In this document: positions 25,224-33,663 of the stretch, one piece after another
Numbering within the stretch: the first letter of the stretch is position 1
How the letters are laid out: each line of letters opens with the position of its first letter
From: Pontibacter harenae
Lineage (GTDB): Bacteria > Bacteroidota > Bacteroidia > Cytophagales > Hymenobacteraceae
Direction: 5' to 3'
Length of the DNA stretch: 51,508 nt
Assembly: GCF_020907245.1 (NCBI RefSeq)
Contig: NZ_JAJJWH010000031.1
Coordinates: 1 to 51,508, forward strand
The notes under the pieces: generated by a model
What the model saw: only the letters and a program-made list of their open reading frames with translations
What the model was told of the DNA's origin: nothing
The model's database searches: none
Made by a program: the position numbers and the translations under genes

Positions 25224-26039
25224 GGTTATGCTACGCTGTTGTTTAAGGTAACAAGAGGCTGGTTAGCACAAGAAGATGTCAATCAAGAAGCGACAAATAG
25301 TACCAGAGAGGTACAAGCAAAATTATAAAAAAGCACCCATTTATACAGGGTAAGGCCTGTCGGGCCGAATATAATTTTGTTTAGGTCTGGATTGACATCA
25401 CTACAACGAACAGTCAACCTCTAAATACCAGAAATATTAAAGAGATATTAAAATAAACGGCAAGTAAGGCCGAAATGTTTATCAAAAAGAACTAAAAAAA
25501 GCTTTTTGTATCATGTTAAGAAGCCTTTACGAAGCATCATGTTACAAACTCTTCAAAGAAAGATGAAGCTGCTTATGAAGAATACGTGCAATGTATTCTT
25601 GTTTTAGTGTTATAAATAATCTAAGGGAACGGAGCTTCTTCTGTTGCAGGTGGTACAGTTGTACGGCTAGCATGGCAGGCTAAAGTTTGTGTGAAGTTGA
25701 ATTTGAGGTTATAGTTACAGTACAATTTGTCATTTCAAAGCTGTGGTTTAATCAGACAGGGTGACAAGTGTCTTAGTCACAGTTCCAGAGGGTTATGCTA
25801 TAGTGTAGTAGCAATAGGTTTTGCTAGGTACACGTCTTCTGTAATGTGCCAGATGCAATCAAAAAACGTGTGTGTAACTACACTTTAGTCATAATAATCA
25901 AACCACATGCGGAATCTTTGAGTATAAATTTATATCTGCTAAAAGTGGATAAAATACTTTTCAGGTAAAGCTAAACGATGCGTATTCCTGAAGAGCGCTT
26001 ACTGAAACTAAAAAATAACTTAACTGAAAACAAAATCTT
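25224..26039. promoter_or_regulatory. Long intergenic control region upstream of the efflux operon
   Basis: These 816 bases separate the divergent adaptor and alcohol dehydrogenase genes and contain no recognisable gene. The part near the efflux operon has nested inverted repeats: GATGTCAATC (25275-25284) with GATTGACATC (25390-25399), inside it CAAAATTATA (25318-25327) with TATAATTTTG (25370-25379), plus hairpins GTACC/GGTAC (25300-25314) and GGCC/GGCC (25354-25366). This could be an operator array or a structured leader. No regulator gene lies beside it. Nothing recognisable was seen in 25400-26039, which must include the dehydrogenase promoter. Confidence 0.4.
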
Positions 26040-27197
26040 ATGCTGGCAATGAACTACCGAGGCCCTCAACGGGTCCGCCTCGACCGCAACAAACCGATGC
26101 CTGAAATACTGCATCCACAGGATGCTATTGTTCGGGTTACCCGCTCCTGTATATGTGGCTCAGATTTGCACTTATATAATGGCAACGTACCAGATACCCG
26201 TGTAGGAGAAACCTTCGGGCACGAGTTTATAGGAGTAGTTGAGGAAATTGGATCTGAAGTTCACAAACTAAAAGTAGGGGACCAGGTAATTGTTCCGTTT
26301 AACATTGCCTGCGGACAGTGTACTTTCTGTAAGCAGGAACTGTACGGCAACTGCCACGAAGCTAACCCAATGGCAACGGCAGTTGGTGGTATCTTCGGTT
26401 ACTCACACATTGCAGGTGGCTATAACGGCGGACAGGCAGAGTATGTGCGTGTGCCTTACGCTAACGTGGGACCGATGGTAATACCTAGCGGCATGCATCC
26501 AGATGATGCCGTTATGCTAACAGACGTAGTGCCGACAGGGTACCAGGCTGCTGAAATGGGAGGCATCCAAAAAGGAGATACAGTGGTCGTTTTTGGTGCT
26601 GGACCTGTGGGCATTATGGCAGCAAAATGTGCTTGGTTGTTTGGCGCAGGCCGTGTTATCGTTTTTGATCAGGAAGAGTATCGCCTTGACTTTGTGCGGA
26701 AATATGCGCAATGCGAAGCTTACAATTTCCGTTCGATAGAAGACCCCGTTGTGTTCATGAAGAAAACGACTGATTCGTTGGGTGCAGATGTTTGTATTGA
26801 TGCGGTTGGTGCCGAGGCAGCAGGCAGTAAGATGCAAACCATTACGGGTAGAAAGCTGCTGCTACAGGCAGGTTCTGCCACAGCTTTACAGTGGGCTATC
26901 AACTCCGTTAAAAAAGGTGGTATTGTATCCGTTGTTGGAGTGTATGGGCCAACAGGCAACCTTATTCCTATTGGTAACGCACTTAACAAAGGTGTTACAA
27001 TACGTGGCAACCAGGCTTCTGTTAAGCGTCTGCTGCCAAGATTGATTGAACACGTACAAAATGGTGTTCTTGATCCGAAGGCGCTTATTACGCATCACTT
27101 TCCTTTAGAAGAGGTATCTGATGCCTACCGAATTTTTTCAGATAAGCTGGATAATTGCATCAAACCTGTTCTTGTTCCACCATCAGCTAAAATTTAA
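26040..27197 (+). CDS. Zinc-dependent alcohol dehydrogenase (MDR family, formaldehyde-dehydrogenase-like)
   Basis: Medium-chain dehydrogenase using NAD(P). The catalytic zinc site is visible: Cys in RSCICGSDLHLYNG (about 36-49) and GETFGHEFIGVVEEIG (about 57-72; His-Glu). The structural-zinc loop ACGQCTFCKQELYGNC (about 91-106) carries four Cys. The Rossmann loop is VVFGAGPVGIMAAKCAWLFG (about 184-203). The long insertion around 107-135 (FGYSHIAGGYNGGQAEYVRV) resembles glutathione-independent formaldehyde dehydrogenases and related enzymes. Either the ATG at 26040 or the one at 26049 could be used. It is followed after 12 bases by the 164-residue gene, indicating an operon. Confidence 0.9.
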   Translation: MLAMNYRGPQRVRLDRNKPMPEILHPQDAIVRVTRSCICGSDLHLYNGNVPDTRVGETFGHEFIGVVEEIGSEVHKLKVGDQVIVPFNIACGQCTFCKQELYGNCHEANPMATAVGGIFGYSHIAGGYNGGQAEYVRVPYANVGPMVIPSGMHPDDAVMLTDVVPTGYQAAEMGGIQKGDTVVVFGAGPVGIMAAKCAWLFGAGRVIVFDQEEYRLDFVRKYAQCEAYNFRSIEDPVVFMKKTTDSLGADVCIDAVGAEAAGSKMQTITGRKLLLQAGSATALQWAINSVKKGGIVSVVGVYGPTGNLIPIGNALNKGVTIRGNQASVKRLLPRLIEHVQNGVLDPKALITHHFPLEEVSDAYRIFSDKLDNCIKPVLVPPSAKI

Positions 27198-27209
27198 AGA
27201 AATACAACT

Positions 27210-27704
27210 ATGGAAGATACAAAAAAAGACTACTCACATATAAAAGGTTGGGGCATAGACGCAGATCCGAAAAATGACCCTACCTACCCCATGAGAAAGC
27301 GAAGCAACGATGACCATGGAGGTTATAATTGGGAGCGGCCAACACAGCAGCCAATCAATGTAGAGGTGCTTCATTCTATTGAGCGCCCGAACGTGACAGC
27401 AGTTTTCGGTACTTCTAAGCCACCACACGGCTTGAGCGGCATGATGAGGCGTTTTGCCTTTACCTATGGCGAAGGAAGTTTTAACCATTGGCTGCCCCTG
27501 CTGATGGCAGACCGTGTAGATGTAGTGGAAGGTATTATAGATGACTTGAAGCGCGGTTATATACCAAATATTTTTGCTGAGCGAGGTGGCAAAGCAGAAT
27601 GGAAGTACAACCGAAAAGGCATGTTTTTTAAAATAGCTGTAGGAGTTGCTATTACCACCGCTACTGTTATGTTGCTACGCGGCAAAAGTGACGACGAAGA
27701 TTAA
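27210..27704 (+). CDS. Hypothetical protein with C-terminal membrane anchor (164 aa)
   Basis: Function not recognised. The N-terminal half is hydrophilic (KGWGIDADPKNDPTYPMRKR). The middle has SMxx-type residues RPNVTAVFGTSKPPHGLSG and a helical RRFAFTYGEGSFNHWLPLLM segment. It ends with one membrane segment (MFFKIAVGVAITTATVMLL, about 138-156) and an acidic tail. It begins 12 bases after the alcohol dehydrogenase stop, so the two are very likely one operon ended by the hairpin at 27718. A role in anchoring or supporting the dehydrogenase is possible but unsupported. Confidence 0.75.
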   Translation: MEDTKKDYSHIKGWGIDADPKNDPTYPMRKRSNDDHGGYNWERPTQQPINVEVLHSIERPNVTAVFGTSKPPHGLSGMMRRFAFTYGEGSFNHWLPLLMADRVDVVEGIIDDLKRGYIPNIFAERGGKAEWKYNRKGMFFKIAVGVAITTATVMLLRGKSDDED

Positions 27705-27717
27705 ACAATTGTAAAGC

Positions 27718-27758
27718 AAAAGTAAAGGCAGCTGAACCAACAGCTGCCTTTACTTTTT
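27718..27758. terminator. Strong bidirectional terminator
   Basis: A 17-bp perfect stem AAAAGTAAAGGCAGCTG / CAGCTGCCTTTACTTTT with a 6-base loop and T runs on both sides separates the dehydrogenase operon (plus strand) from the gene ending at 27800 (minus strand). Confidence 0.9.
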
Positions 27759-27799
27759 ATACTGATTTCCTGAAAAGCGAGGAAATAACCACATCCAGC

Positions 27800-28231
27800 T
27801 TAGCGCCTATTGCCCTTTTTCTTCTGCTCCTTGCGCGCCTGCGCCCGCTCTTTCTTTAGCTGCTCAAATTCCTCGTTCGAGATGGTAATCTCATAGTAAA
27901 GTGAGTTCACGATACGCAGATCTGCGTCAGGGTCGTATGCCACCGTAAGCGATAGTTCTTTGTTTTCATTCAGTACATATTCGCCATCCTCCAGGTCAAA
28001 TACTTTAAATTCAAATTCCCCCTCTTCCTGCTGTTTGTAATTTTTACGGGCTAATAGATCGCCCGTAAGTATGAGCGGTGTCTCTAGTTCATCTTCAAAG
28101 TCGAAGGGCTGGAAAAAGCGACCGTCTTTTTTGTTTGTGATGTAGGTCACCCTGCTGATATGCACTTCTATATCCTTATTCCCGTTCTCGCGGTTTTGCT
28201 TTATGTCGAGGATGTTTCCAATCAGTTTCAT
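27800..28231 (-). CDS. Hypothetical charged protein (143 aa)
   Basis: Function not recognised. The product begins MKLIGNILDIKQNRENGNKD, has a beta-rich body (DIEVHISRVTYITNKKDGRF and EFEFKVFDLEDGEYVL) and ends in a Lys/Arg/Glu-rich helix (EEFEQLKKERAQARKEQKKK) that may bind nucleic acid or be a coiled tail. No signal or membrane segment. The ATG at 28231 was chosen over an in-frame TTG six bases upstream. It shares the terminator at 27718-27758 with the opposite-strand operon. Confidence 0.65.
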   Translation of the reverse strand: MKLIGNILDIKQNRENGNKDIEVHISRVTYITNKKDGRFFQPFDFEDELETPLILTGDLLARKNYKQQEEGEFEFKVFDLEDGEYVLNENKELSLTVAYDPDADLRIVNSLYYEITISNEEFEQLKKERAQARKEQKKKGNRR

Positions 28232-28418
28232 GTGCAAATCTATTTTGCTTTTCTAACGCTTTCTGCAAACTTACAACAATTAGCGGTTCGGTAGCAAACA
28301 AAGCGTTGTTAGGCAACAACCCACCTGCTGCTGTGCACCGTCAACTGAGGTCTAGTGTTGCAGCGGTATGCTCTTAATTACGTAGACTGATACTGCTTTC
28401 CCAAAATGGCAAGCAACG

Positions 28419-28796
28419 CTATTCCTTTTTCTGCTTGCGCTTCTTCTTTTGATTTGGCTGTAGTATAACTGTATGCGTACCGTTTGGGTTAACCTGAATG
28501 GTAGTATTTCCGTGGTGGTGTAATGTTGTATGTGTGCCATCAGGGTTAACATCCACAGTAACATTGTCTTGCTGGTGGAGGGTTGAGTGGCTACCGTCTG
28601 GATTTACCTTTACAGAAGTTTTTTTATTGTGGTGATGAATGACGGTGTGTGTGCCATCAGGATTTACTTGCACTGCTACGTTTCCATGTTTATGAATGAT
28701 AGTATGTGTACCGTCAGGATTAACCTGAATTTGTTGCGCATGTACTTCGAAGCCAAAAAAGGTAAGGACGATAAATGCCAGAACGGGAGTTTTCAT
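28419..28796 (-). CDS. Secreted His-rich tandem-repeat protein
   Basis: Function not recognised, but the architecture is striking. After a signal peptide (about 1-20, ending VHAQQ) come five tandem repeats of 19-20 residues with consensus V-N-P-D-G-T-H-T-x-x-H-x-H-(G/N)-N. They begin near residues 24, 43, 63, 82 and 101, and each would form two short beta strands. Three of the first four repeats end in an H-x-H or H-H-H cluster; the third reads HQQ and the fifth has lost its His pair. The C terminus is a Lys-rich tail (KKKRKQKKE). A beta-solenoid or metal-binding surface is a plausible inference. It is monocistronic as far as seen; 28797-29129 upstream is non-coding. Confidence 0.75.
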   Translation of the reverse strand: MKTPVLAFIVLTFFGFEVHAQQIQVNPDGTHTIIHKHGNVAVQVNPDGTHTVIHHHNKKTSVKVNPDGSHSTLHQQDNVTVDVNPDGTHTTLHHHGNTTIQVNPNGTHTVILQPNQKKKRKQKKE

Positions 28797-29129
28797 ACAG
28801 TATAAGTATTTGTTAATTCTATACGAAGCAGAGAGGGGCTAAGGATAAATTTATTCTGGAACTGTCTATGAAACTTGCTGTAATTCAGTTCATCTACGTT
28901 ATTGGGGTTAGCAGTTAATCATAGCTATTTCATCGTCAAAGGAAACTATTGATTCTCCTGATACTTTAGTTCTTCTACAAATTTTACTATGCCAGAAATG
29001 GTATTGGTCTAATACAGCAAGCCATAAGTAACAGATTTGTGTAGCCTATGCTAAAATTTAGTGATTTTTTTCAATTTCATGACTATAGCTTCGGCATCAG
29101 ATGTTATATTTAGATGCTAAATTATAAAA
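28797..29129. other. Intergenic, no gene recognised
   Basis: About 330 AT-rich bases between divergent genes. It must hold the promoters of the His-rich repeat gene (leftward) and the GH8 gene (rightward). No repeat or hairpin of note was seen. Confidence 0.4.
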
Positions 29130-30598
29130 ATGATGAAATTTATTAGAAAAGAGGTGCTTTACGCTTTATCCCTTTTGTGGATATTATGTATTCTGGTGGG
29201 ATGTGGTAAAGATGGAGAAGAAGCTGTTGAATTAGAAACTAGAATAGGGTTACTGTAAAAAGTGCTGCTGGTAATGCACAAGCCAACAGTAAAGTATATT
29301 TATTTAAAAACCCATCTACCGAGGCAAGCGGACGCACTCCCGCAAACGCACTTAAGAATATTACTACAGATGCAAATGGAGTTGCCAGGTTTAACTTGAA
29401 AGGCATTCCAGATCTTGCCAATACAGGTACTCTTTATTTTACTGTGCTGGAAGGTGCACAAAACGAGGTGCTAGGTACGCTTGCGGTTAATTACACGAAA
29501 GGGGAAACAATCACAAAAGATCTTGTGCTGGAGGATAACAGCGAACCAGAACCTGTATCAAGTTACGACCACGGTTTTATGCCAACCACCATTACGCACG
29601 CATTGGCTATGAGTGAGTATGACCGTTGGAAGCGTACTCAGGTTGTTGCTTGTAATGAGGGTTTGAGAGTAATATCTGACCCTGCCAGCGAAACAAAAGT
29701 AGAAGGTATCGGCTTTGGACTTTTGTTGGCTGCCTATGCCAAAGACAAACCGACATTTGATGGTATTTTAAGGTTTTATAACAGTAAAAGATCAGCTAGA
29801 GCGGCCAACATGATGGCTTGGTCTGTTACCTGCAGCGGCGTAATAGATCCTGGCAGCGCCACTGACGGCGATCTTGATGTTGCCTTTGCTCTTGTTGTAG
29901 CCAGCAAGCATTGGGGCAACACTTACTTAGACGCCGCCAAAGACATTCTTCAGATAATAAAAACACGCCTGATTGTGCAGTGTAACGTTGGCGGGGAGAG
30001 CATCTATATTCTGGCACCTGGTTACTCGAACGGTGCTTGGGGTGGCTGCGGTATGACAGACTTGATGTACCACACCCCTACGTTCTTTAGAGTTTTTGCA
30101 AGCGTAACAGGAGACAACATTTGGGAAGAGCTGGCTGACGACACTTATACCCTCTTAAAAGCTGGTGCACACCCAACCACAGGTCTCGTACCTGACTGGC
30201 AAACAGCTTCTGGTACGCCTGGTCCTGGTGGAAGAGCTGGTTACTTTGGTTATGATGCCTGCCGTGCTCCATGGAGAATTACGTTGGACTTCCTTTGGAA
30301 TGGTAATACTGAAGCAGAGGCATGGACTAAGAAAGTTTCTGGATGGGCTAACCAGGTCGGGCCTGCTAATATAGTAGATGGTTATAACCTGGATGGTACT
30401 CCGAGAGGAACCAACGGCCTGAACAGCGCTTTCCTCGGCGGTTTTACAGTGGCTTCTATGAGCCACAGCCAGGAGCAGGTAGACAGATTCGGAACAGAAC
30501 TTAGCAAGCTTCGTGACACCTATTGGTTCAACATAAATACGCGTGTGCTATACCTGTTTACCTTAACAGGTAACTTCTGGAACCCGCTCGACAAATAG
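29130..30598 (+). pseudogene. GH8 glycoside hydrolase lipoprotein, frameshifted near the N terminus
   Basis: GH8 enzymes hydrolyse beta-1,4 or mixed-linkage glucans, chitosan or xylan by inversion. The catalytic body (from about 29600) shows SETKVEGIGFGLLLAAYAKD (general acid Glu in the SEGxGxG-like block) and PGSATDGDLDVAFALVVASK (typical GH8 base-region block). The N terminus is split. A lipoprotein signal starts at 29130 (MMKFIRKEVLYALSLLW, lipobox ILVGC) but runs into TAA at 29256-29258. The matching downstream frame begins RVTVKSAAGNAQANSKV, a linker/Ig-like segment. Adding one G to GGG at 29247-29249 would join the two frames. The enzyme body from 29396 is intact but without a signal sequence. 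Either a real frameshift or a homopolymer base-calling error. Confidence 0.8.
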
Positions 30599-30653
30599 GT
30601 TGCCACAACAGCAAGCGTTAGCTTTTTCGTAATAAACTGACGTTAATTACATT

Positions 30654-30689
30654 AAGAGAGAGGCCTGGCAATATTGTCAGGTCTCTCTT
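30654..30689 (+). terminator. Probable terminator of the GH8 gene
   Basis: AAGAGAGAGGCCTG (30654-30667) pairs imperfectly, with a bulge, with CAGGTCTCTCTT (30678-30689), followed by TCTGTTTT. It lies 55 bases after the GH8 stop. Confidence 0.6.
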
Positions 30690-30867
30690 CTGTTTTAAAC
30701 TTTTGATAAAGGGTAAGATTTGAGAGTCTTTTTTACTGCAGCTCGTACTATAATAGTAAGAAGCTATCCGAAGTATATTTTACCTGTCATTGTCGTAGCT
30801 ACCCTTAAATAGGCTATTGAACAGCGCTTTAGGTATATTTAAAATTTTAATTTATATAGCAGCGCAC

Positions 30868-31392
30868 ATGAAGCTGTTTATCTTCTGCCTTCGCTCCTTT
30901 TTCTTGACTGTGTCTGTATTGGCTCAAAACCTTTCTGTGAACACACTGATCAAGTTGCGGCAAATGAGGACGCCAAGCTACATACACCAAAAGCTAGAAG
31001 GGAAGGGGTGGAAATTAGTGTCAGTGACAGAACCTACACTTGACAAGCAGGGAGTTGCAGTGTGGAGCTATGAATCAGTACGTAAAAGCGATAATGCCTG
31101 GGTATATCTTTACTACAGCATGACAGATTATAGGCAGAACGGCATAGAATATCATCCTAATTGCAGTTGCAAAATGCCTAAACTCCAAAAAAAGATAAAG
31201 CAGCGGAAAATGAAGAAGCTGGATGAGGGGGAGAGGAGAGAAGGTATTGATGTAAAGTATAAGTATACAGCGTATGCGGATTCTAATTACATTTCTCGGC
31301 TGCTGACTTACCCAAACGAGCCGAACAATATCGCCATCCAGATATTTGACAAAGACTATTACGTAGTACAGGAGAACAATGACCTGCTGTAA
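30868..31392 (+). CDS. Secreted hypothetical protein, paralogue of the 39952 gene
   Basis: Function not recognised. A signal peptide (MKLFIFCLRSFFLTVSVLAQ) sets the start at 30868; an upstream in-frame ATG at 30817 would bury the signal. The mature part of about 155 residues contains GKGWKLVSVTEP (about 48-59), VWVYLYYSMTD-like strands and a two-Cys motif NCSCKMPKLQKKIKQRKM, then a C-terminal YADSNYISRLLTYPNEPNNIAIQIFDKDYYV. It is clearly homologous to the product of 39952-40464 (shared GW-K, YYN/YYS, QKKIKxRK, YADY/YADS, RLxTY, IFDK motifs), so the family is duplicated in this window. The paralogue has a premature stop; this copy is intact. Confidence 0.75.
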   Translation: MKLFIFCLRSFFLTVSVLAQNLSVNTLIKLRQMRTPSYIHQKLEGKGWKLVSVTEPTLDKQGVAVWSYESVRKSDNAWVYLYYSMTDYRQNGIEYHPNCSCKMPKLQKKIKQRKMKKLDEGERREGIDVKYKYTAYADSNYISRLLTYPNEPNNIAIQIFDKDYYVVQENNDLL

Positions 31393-31492
31393 TTAGCTGG
31401 TTTAGGTAGGAGGGCAGTATTACGGTAAGGCTAATCTTATTTTATTTAAATTGAAACTTAACATATCAGTCTTATTGAAACTGTAAATAAAG

Positions 31493-31526
31493 AACAAGGC
31501 ATGCTTTTTAGAAACATGCCTCGTTT
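31493..31526. terminator. Probable bidirectional terminator
   Basis: AACAAGGCATG (31493-31503) pairs with CATGCCTCGTT (31516-31526), with one mismatch. It lies between the convergent secreted-protein gene (stop 31392) and the minus-strand peptidase-like gene (stop 31549). Confidence 0.5.
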
Positions 31527-31548
31527 AATAAGTTTTCAAAGCTTACTG

Positions 31549-32607
31549 TTACAACTCACCCTTATCTACATCTTTAATAAATTTGGTTAAGCCGTTAAAG
31601 TAGGTTTTCTGGTCGTCGTACATAGCCATGTGGCTACCAGTCGGGCAATGGAGGTAGCGACCTTTGGGTAATTGCGTGGCCATCCACTTCATGTGCTCGG
31701 GGTCCATGGTATCGTGCTGACCACCTATGGTTAAAGTGGGTACTTTTATTTTAGGGAGATCCCCTGATCGGTCCCAGTGCAGGAGCGAAGCATTGCCTCT
31801 TATACCAAATTCGCTAGGGCCTTGCATCTGCACATATACTGTTTGGTTCATGTGGTTAAACATTCTATTTACAGGGTCTGGCCACTGATCTACGGGCAGG
31901 CGAAGGGCATGCTGGGTGTAAAAGTGCGGCAAAAGTAGCTCCATGTATCGTGGATTTGAGAAGTCGTTATTGGCCTCAATTTGTTTTACCTCAGCCAATA
32001 CCTGTGGATCCATTTGCGGGCCCAGCACTTCGTCGGCATAGGTGTTATAGGCAGGTACGCTCGACATCATGTTCGAGATAATCAAGCCCTTCAGGTTGGT
32101 CTGGTGCTTCATAGCATATTCTAAAGCCAATATGCCCCCCCACGAGTGCCCCAGCAGGTAAAAGTTATCCTGGTTCAAGCCCAATGCCAGGCGAACCTGT
32201 TCCACTTCCTCTACAAAGCGAGGTATGTTCCAAAGGCTGGTGTCATTTGGCTGATCGCTATAATGAGACCCCAACTGGTCGTAGTAATAGTATTCTATGC
32301 CTTCCTTAGGCAGATAGCTGTCGAAGGCTTCAAAGGCTTCGTGTGTACCGCCAGGTCCACCGTGCAGTAGCAGCACTTTCATAGTAGGATTATTACCCAC
32401 GCGTTTGGTCCAAACATTAAAGTCACCTTTGGGAGTAGTAATCTTAATTAACCTGGTGCCTCCGCTAAACTGATCTTTTTTGCCAGCGCTATCATGATAT
32501 TCTTGTAAGGTAAGTTCTTTAATTTCGGTTGTTTCAGAATTTGATTGCACGGTACAGCTTTGTAAGAGAAGCAGGATAGCCAGCAAATAGGAAAAGAGCA
32601 GTTTCAT
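31549..32607 (-). CDS. Proline-iminopeptidase-type alpha/beta hydrolase lipoprotein
   Basis: Family members release N-terminal residues, chiefly proline, from small peptides. The lipobox LLQSC puts the anchor at Cys18. The classic motifs are present: VLLLHGGPGGTHE (oxyanion, 78-90), LLGHSWGGIL (nucleophile Ser155), an acid in GGQHDTMDP and the catalytic His in PTGSHMAMY near the C terminus. The order and spacing are those of prolyl aminopeptidases, and the 352-residue length is typical of periplasmic Bacteroidota members. The start ATG at 32607 gives the signal peptide. The upstream gap 32608-32858 (about 250 bases) shows no gene. Confidence 0.87.
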   Translation of the reverse strand: MKLLFSYLLAILLLLQSCTVQSNSETTEIKELTLQEYHDSAGKKDQFSGGTRLIKITTPKGDFNVWTKRVGNNPTMKVLLLHGGPGGTHEAFEAFDSYLPKEGIEYYYYDQLGSHYSDQPNDTSLWNIPRFVEEVEQVRLALGLNQDNFYLLGHSWGGILALEYAMKHQTNLKGLIISNMMSSVPAYNTYADEVLGPQMDPQVLAEVKQIEANNDFSNPRYMELLLPHFYTQHALRLPVDQWPDPVNRMFNHMNQTVYVQMQGPSEFGIRGNASLLHWDRSGDLPKIKVPTLTIGGQHDTMDPEHMKWMATQLPKGRYLHCPTGSHMAMYDDQKTYFNGLTKFIKDVDKGEL

Positions 32608-32858
32608 TTATAGGTTGTCTTTACAGTTTAAGGAATGAATGACTTGTTAAGGTAAAAAAATTTTCTGATGCTATCTTCAGAAGTTTGCCTGGTGTACGCT
32701 TTGTTATCGCACAGCAGTGAAATCTGGTAATTCACAAAAACGCATGCAGGTCTAATGGTGTGGTAGGAGCGCTTAAACCTATTCTTTAACAAAGATGCTG
32801 CATCGCGTTTATTCGCTATAAAAAGGACCTAAACACAAAGGAAATGAATGGCAGCTTA

Positions 32859-33663
32859 TTATTTAATAGGTTGCCAGCCTGCGTCAGAATGGTTTTGTAG
32901 AATAGCAGAAAAAGAACTACGGGGTGGAAGGTCCAGGAATGGATAAATAACTTTTGAAAGATAGAGGCCTTGCGGGTAAGCGGGTGTTAGAGCATTGGGT
33001 GCTTTCTCGGTTGCTAAAAAGCTTTCAAATTCATCTACGCTCAGCGCACCTGTCCCAACCTTCAGGAGCTTGCCTACAATAATTCGAATCATCCTGCTCA
33101 GGTACCTATTCGCCGAAATCTGGAAGCGTAGTCTATCGCCGTTGCTGTCGGTGAGCCACCTGGCGGAGGAGATGTGGCAGATGGTACTCTCGTGTTCGGC
33201 AGGCGTAATGCAAAGGTTCCTGTAGTCGTGGTATTGGGGCAGCAGCAGCCTGCATGGCAGAGAGGTTCAGGTTGTGTAGGAGGTACAGCGAGCTTATGCT
33301 GCTTAGAAAAGGATCTTTGTAGGTATGGATAAAATAGTCGTAGCTTCGTTGGCAGGCATTGAAACGGGCGTGCGGCATTCCTTCCATCGGAATGATGTCG
33401 AACACGGCAATGTCGGGAGGTAAAACTTTATTCAGGCGGTAAAGCATGTCAAATTCCCATGGCTGCGCCACATCCAGGTGAAAAAAGAATTGGCTTGCAT
33501 GTACCTGCGCATCGGTTCTGCCACACCCCACAATACCGACAGGTGCTTTCAGTATCTTTTGCAGATAACCTTCAATTACCTGTTGCACATTTACCCCATA
33601 TGGGTGCCGCTGCCAACCTCTATAGTTGGTGCCATTATAGCCGATATGGAAAAAGTATCTCAA
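32859..33663 (-). pseudogene. truA: tRNA pseudouridine synthase TruA, frameshifted at a G/C run
   Basis: TruA makes pseudouridine 38-40 in tRNA anticodon arms. The N-terminal part (from ATG 33663) is standard: MRYFFHIGYNGTNYRGWQRH, then GCGRTDAQVHASQF with catalytic Asp51. The C-terminal part (LSVDEFESFLATEKAP, AYPQGLYLSKVIYPFL) lies in another frame. In between, the true continuation (QYHDYRNLC, SARWLTDSNGDRLRFQISAN, RYLSRMIRIIVGKLLKVG) is found by shifting one base at the CCCC run (minus strand; GGGG at 33236-33239). Deleting one C restores a protein of about 268 residues, the normal length; the 805-base span is 3n+1. Because TruA is a widely conserved single-copy gene, a base-calling error should be excluded before calling it dead. 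Confidence 0.85.

Noticed and set aside
28419..28796. CRISPR-like array
   Set aside because: The repeats are in-frame protein repeats that vary in sequence and have no spacer structure.
30817..30867. Upstream ATG of the secreted hypothetical gene
   Set aside because: Starting there would place a poorly fitting leader before the obvious signal peptide that begins at 30868.
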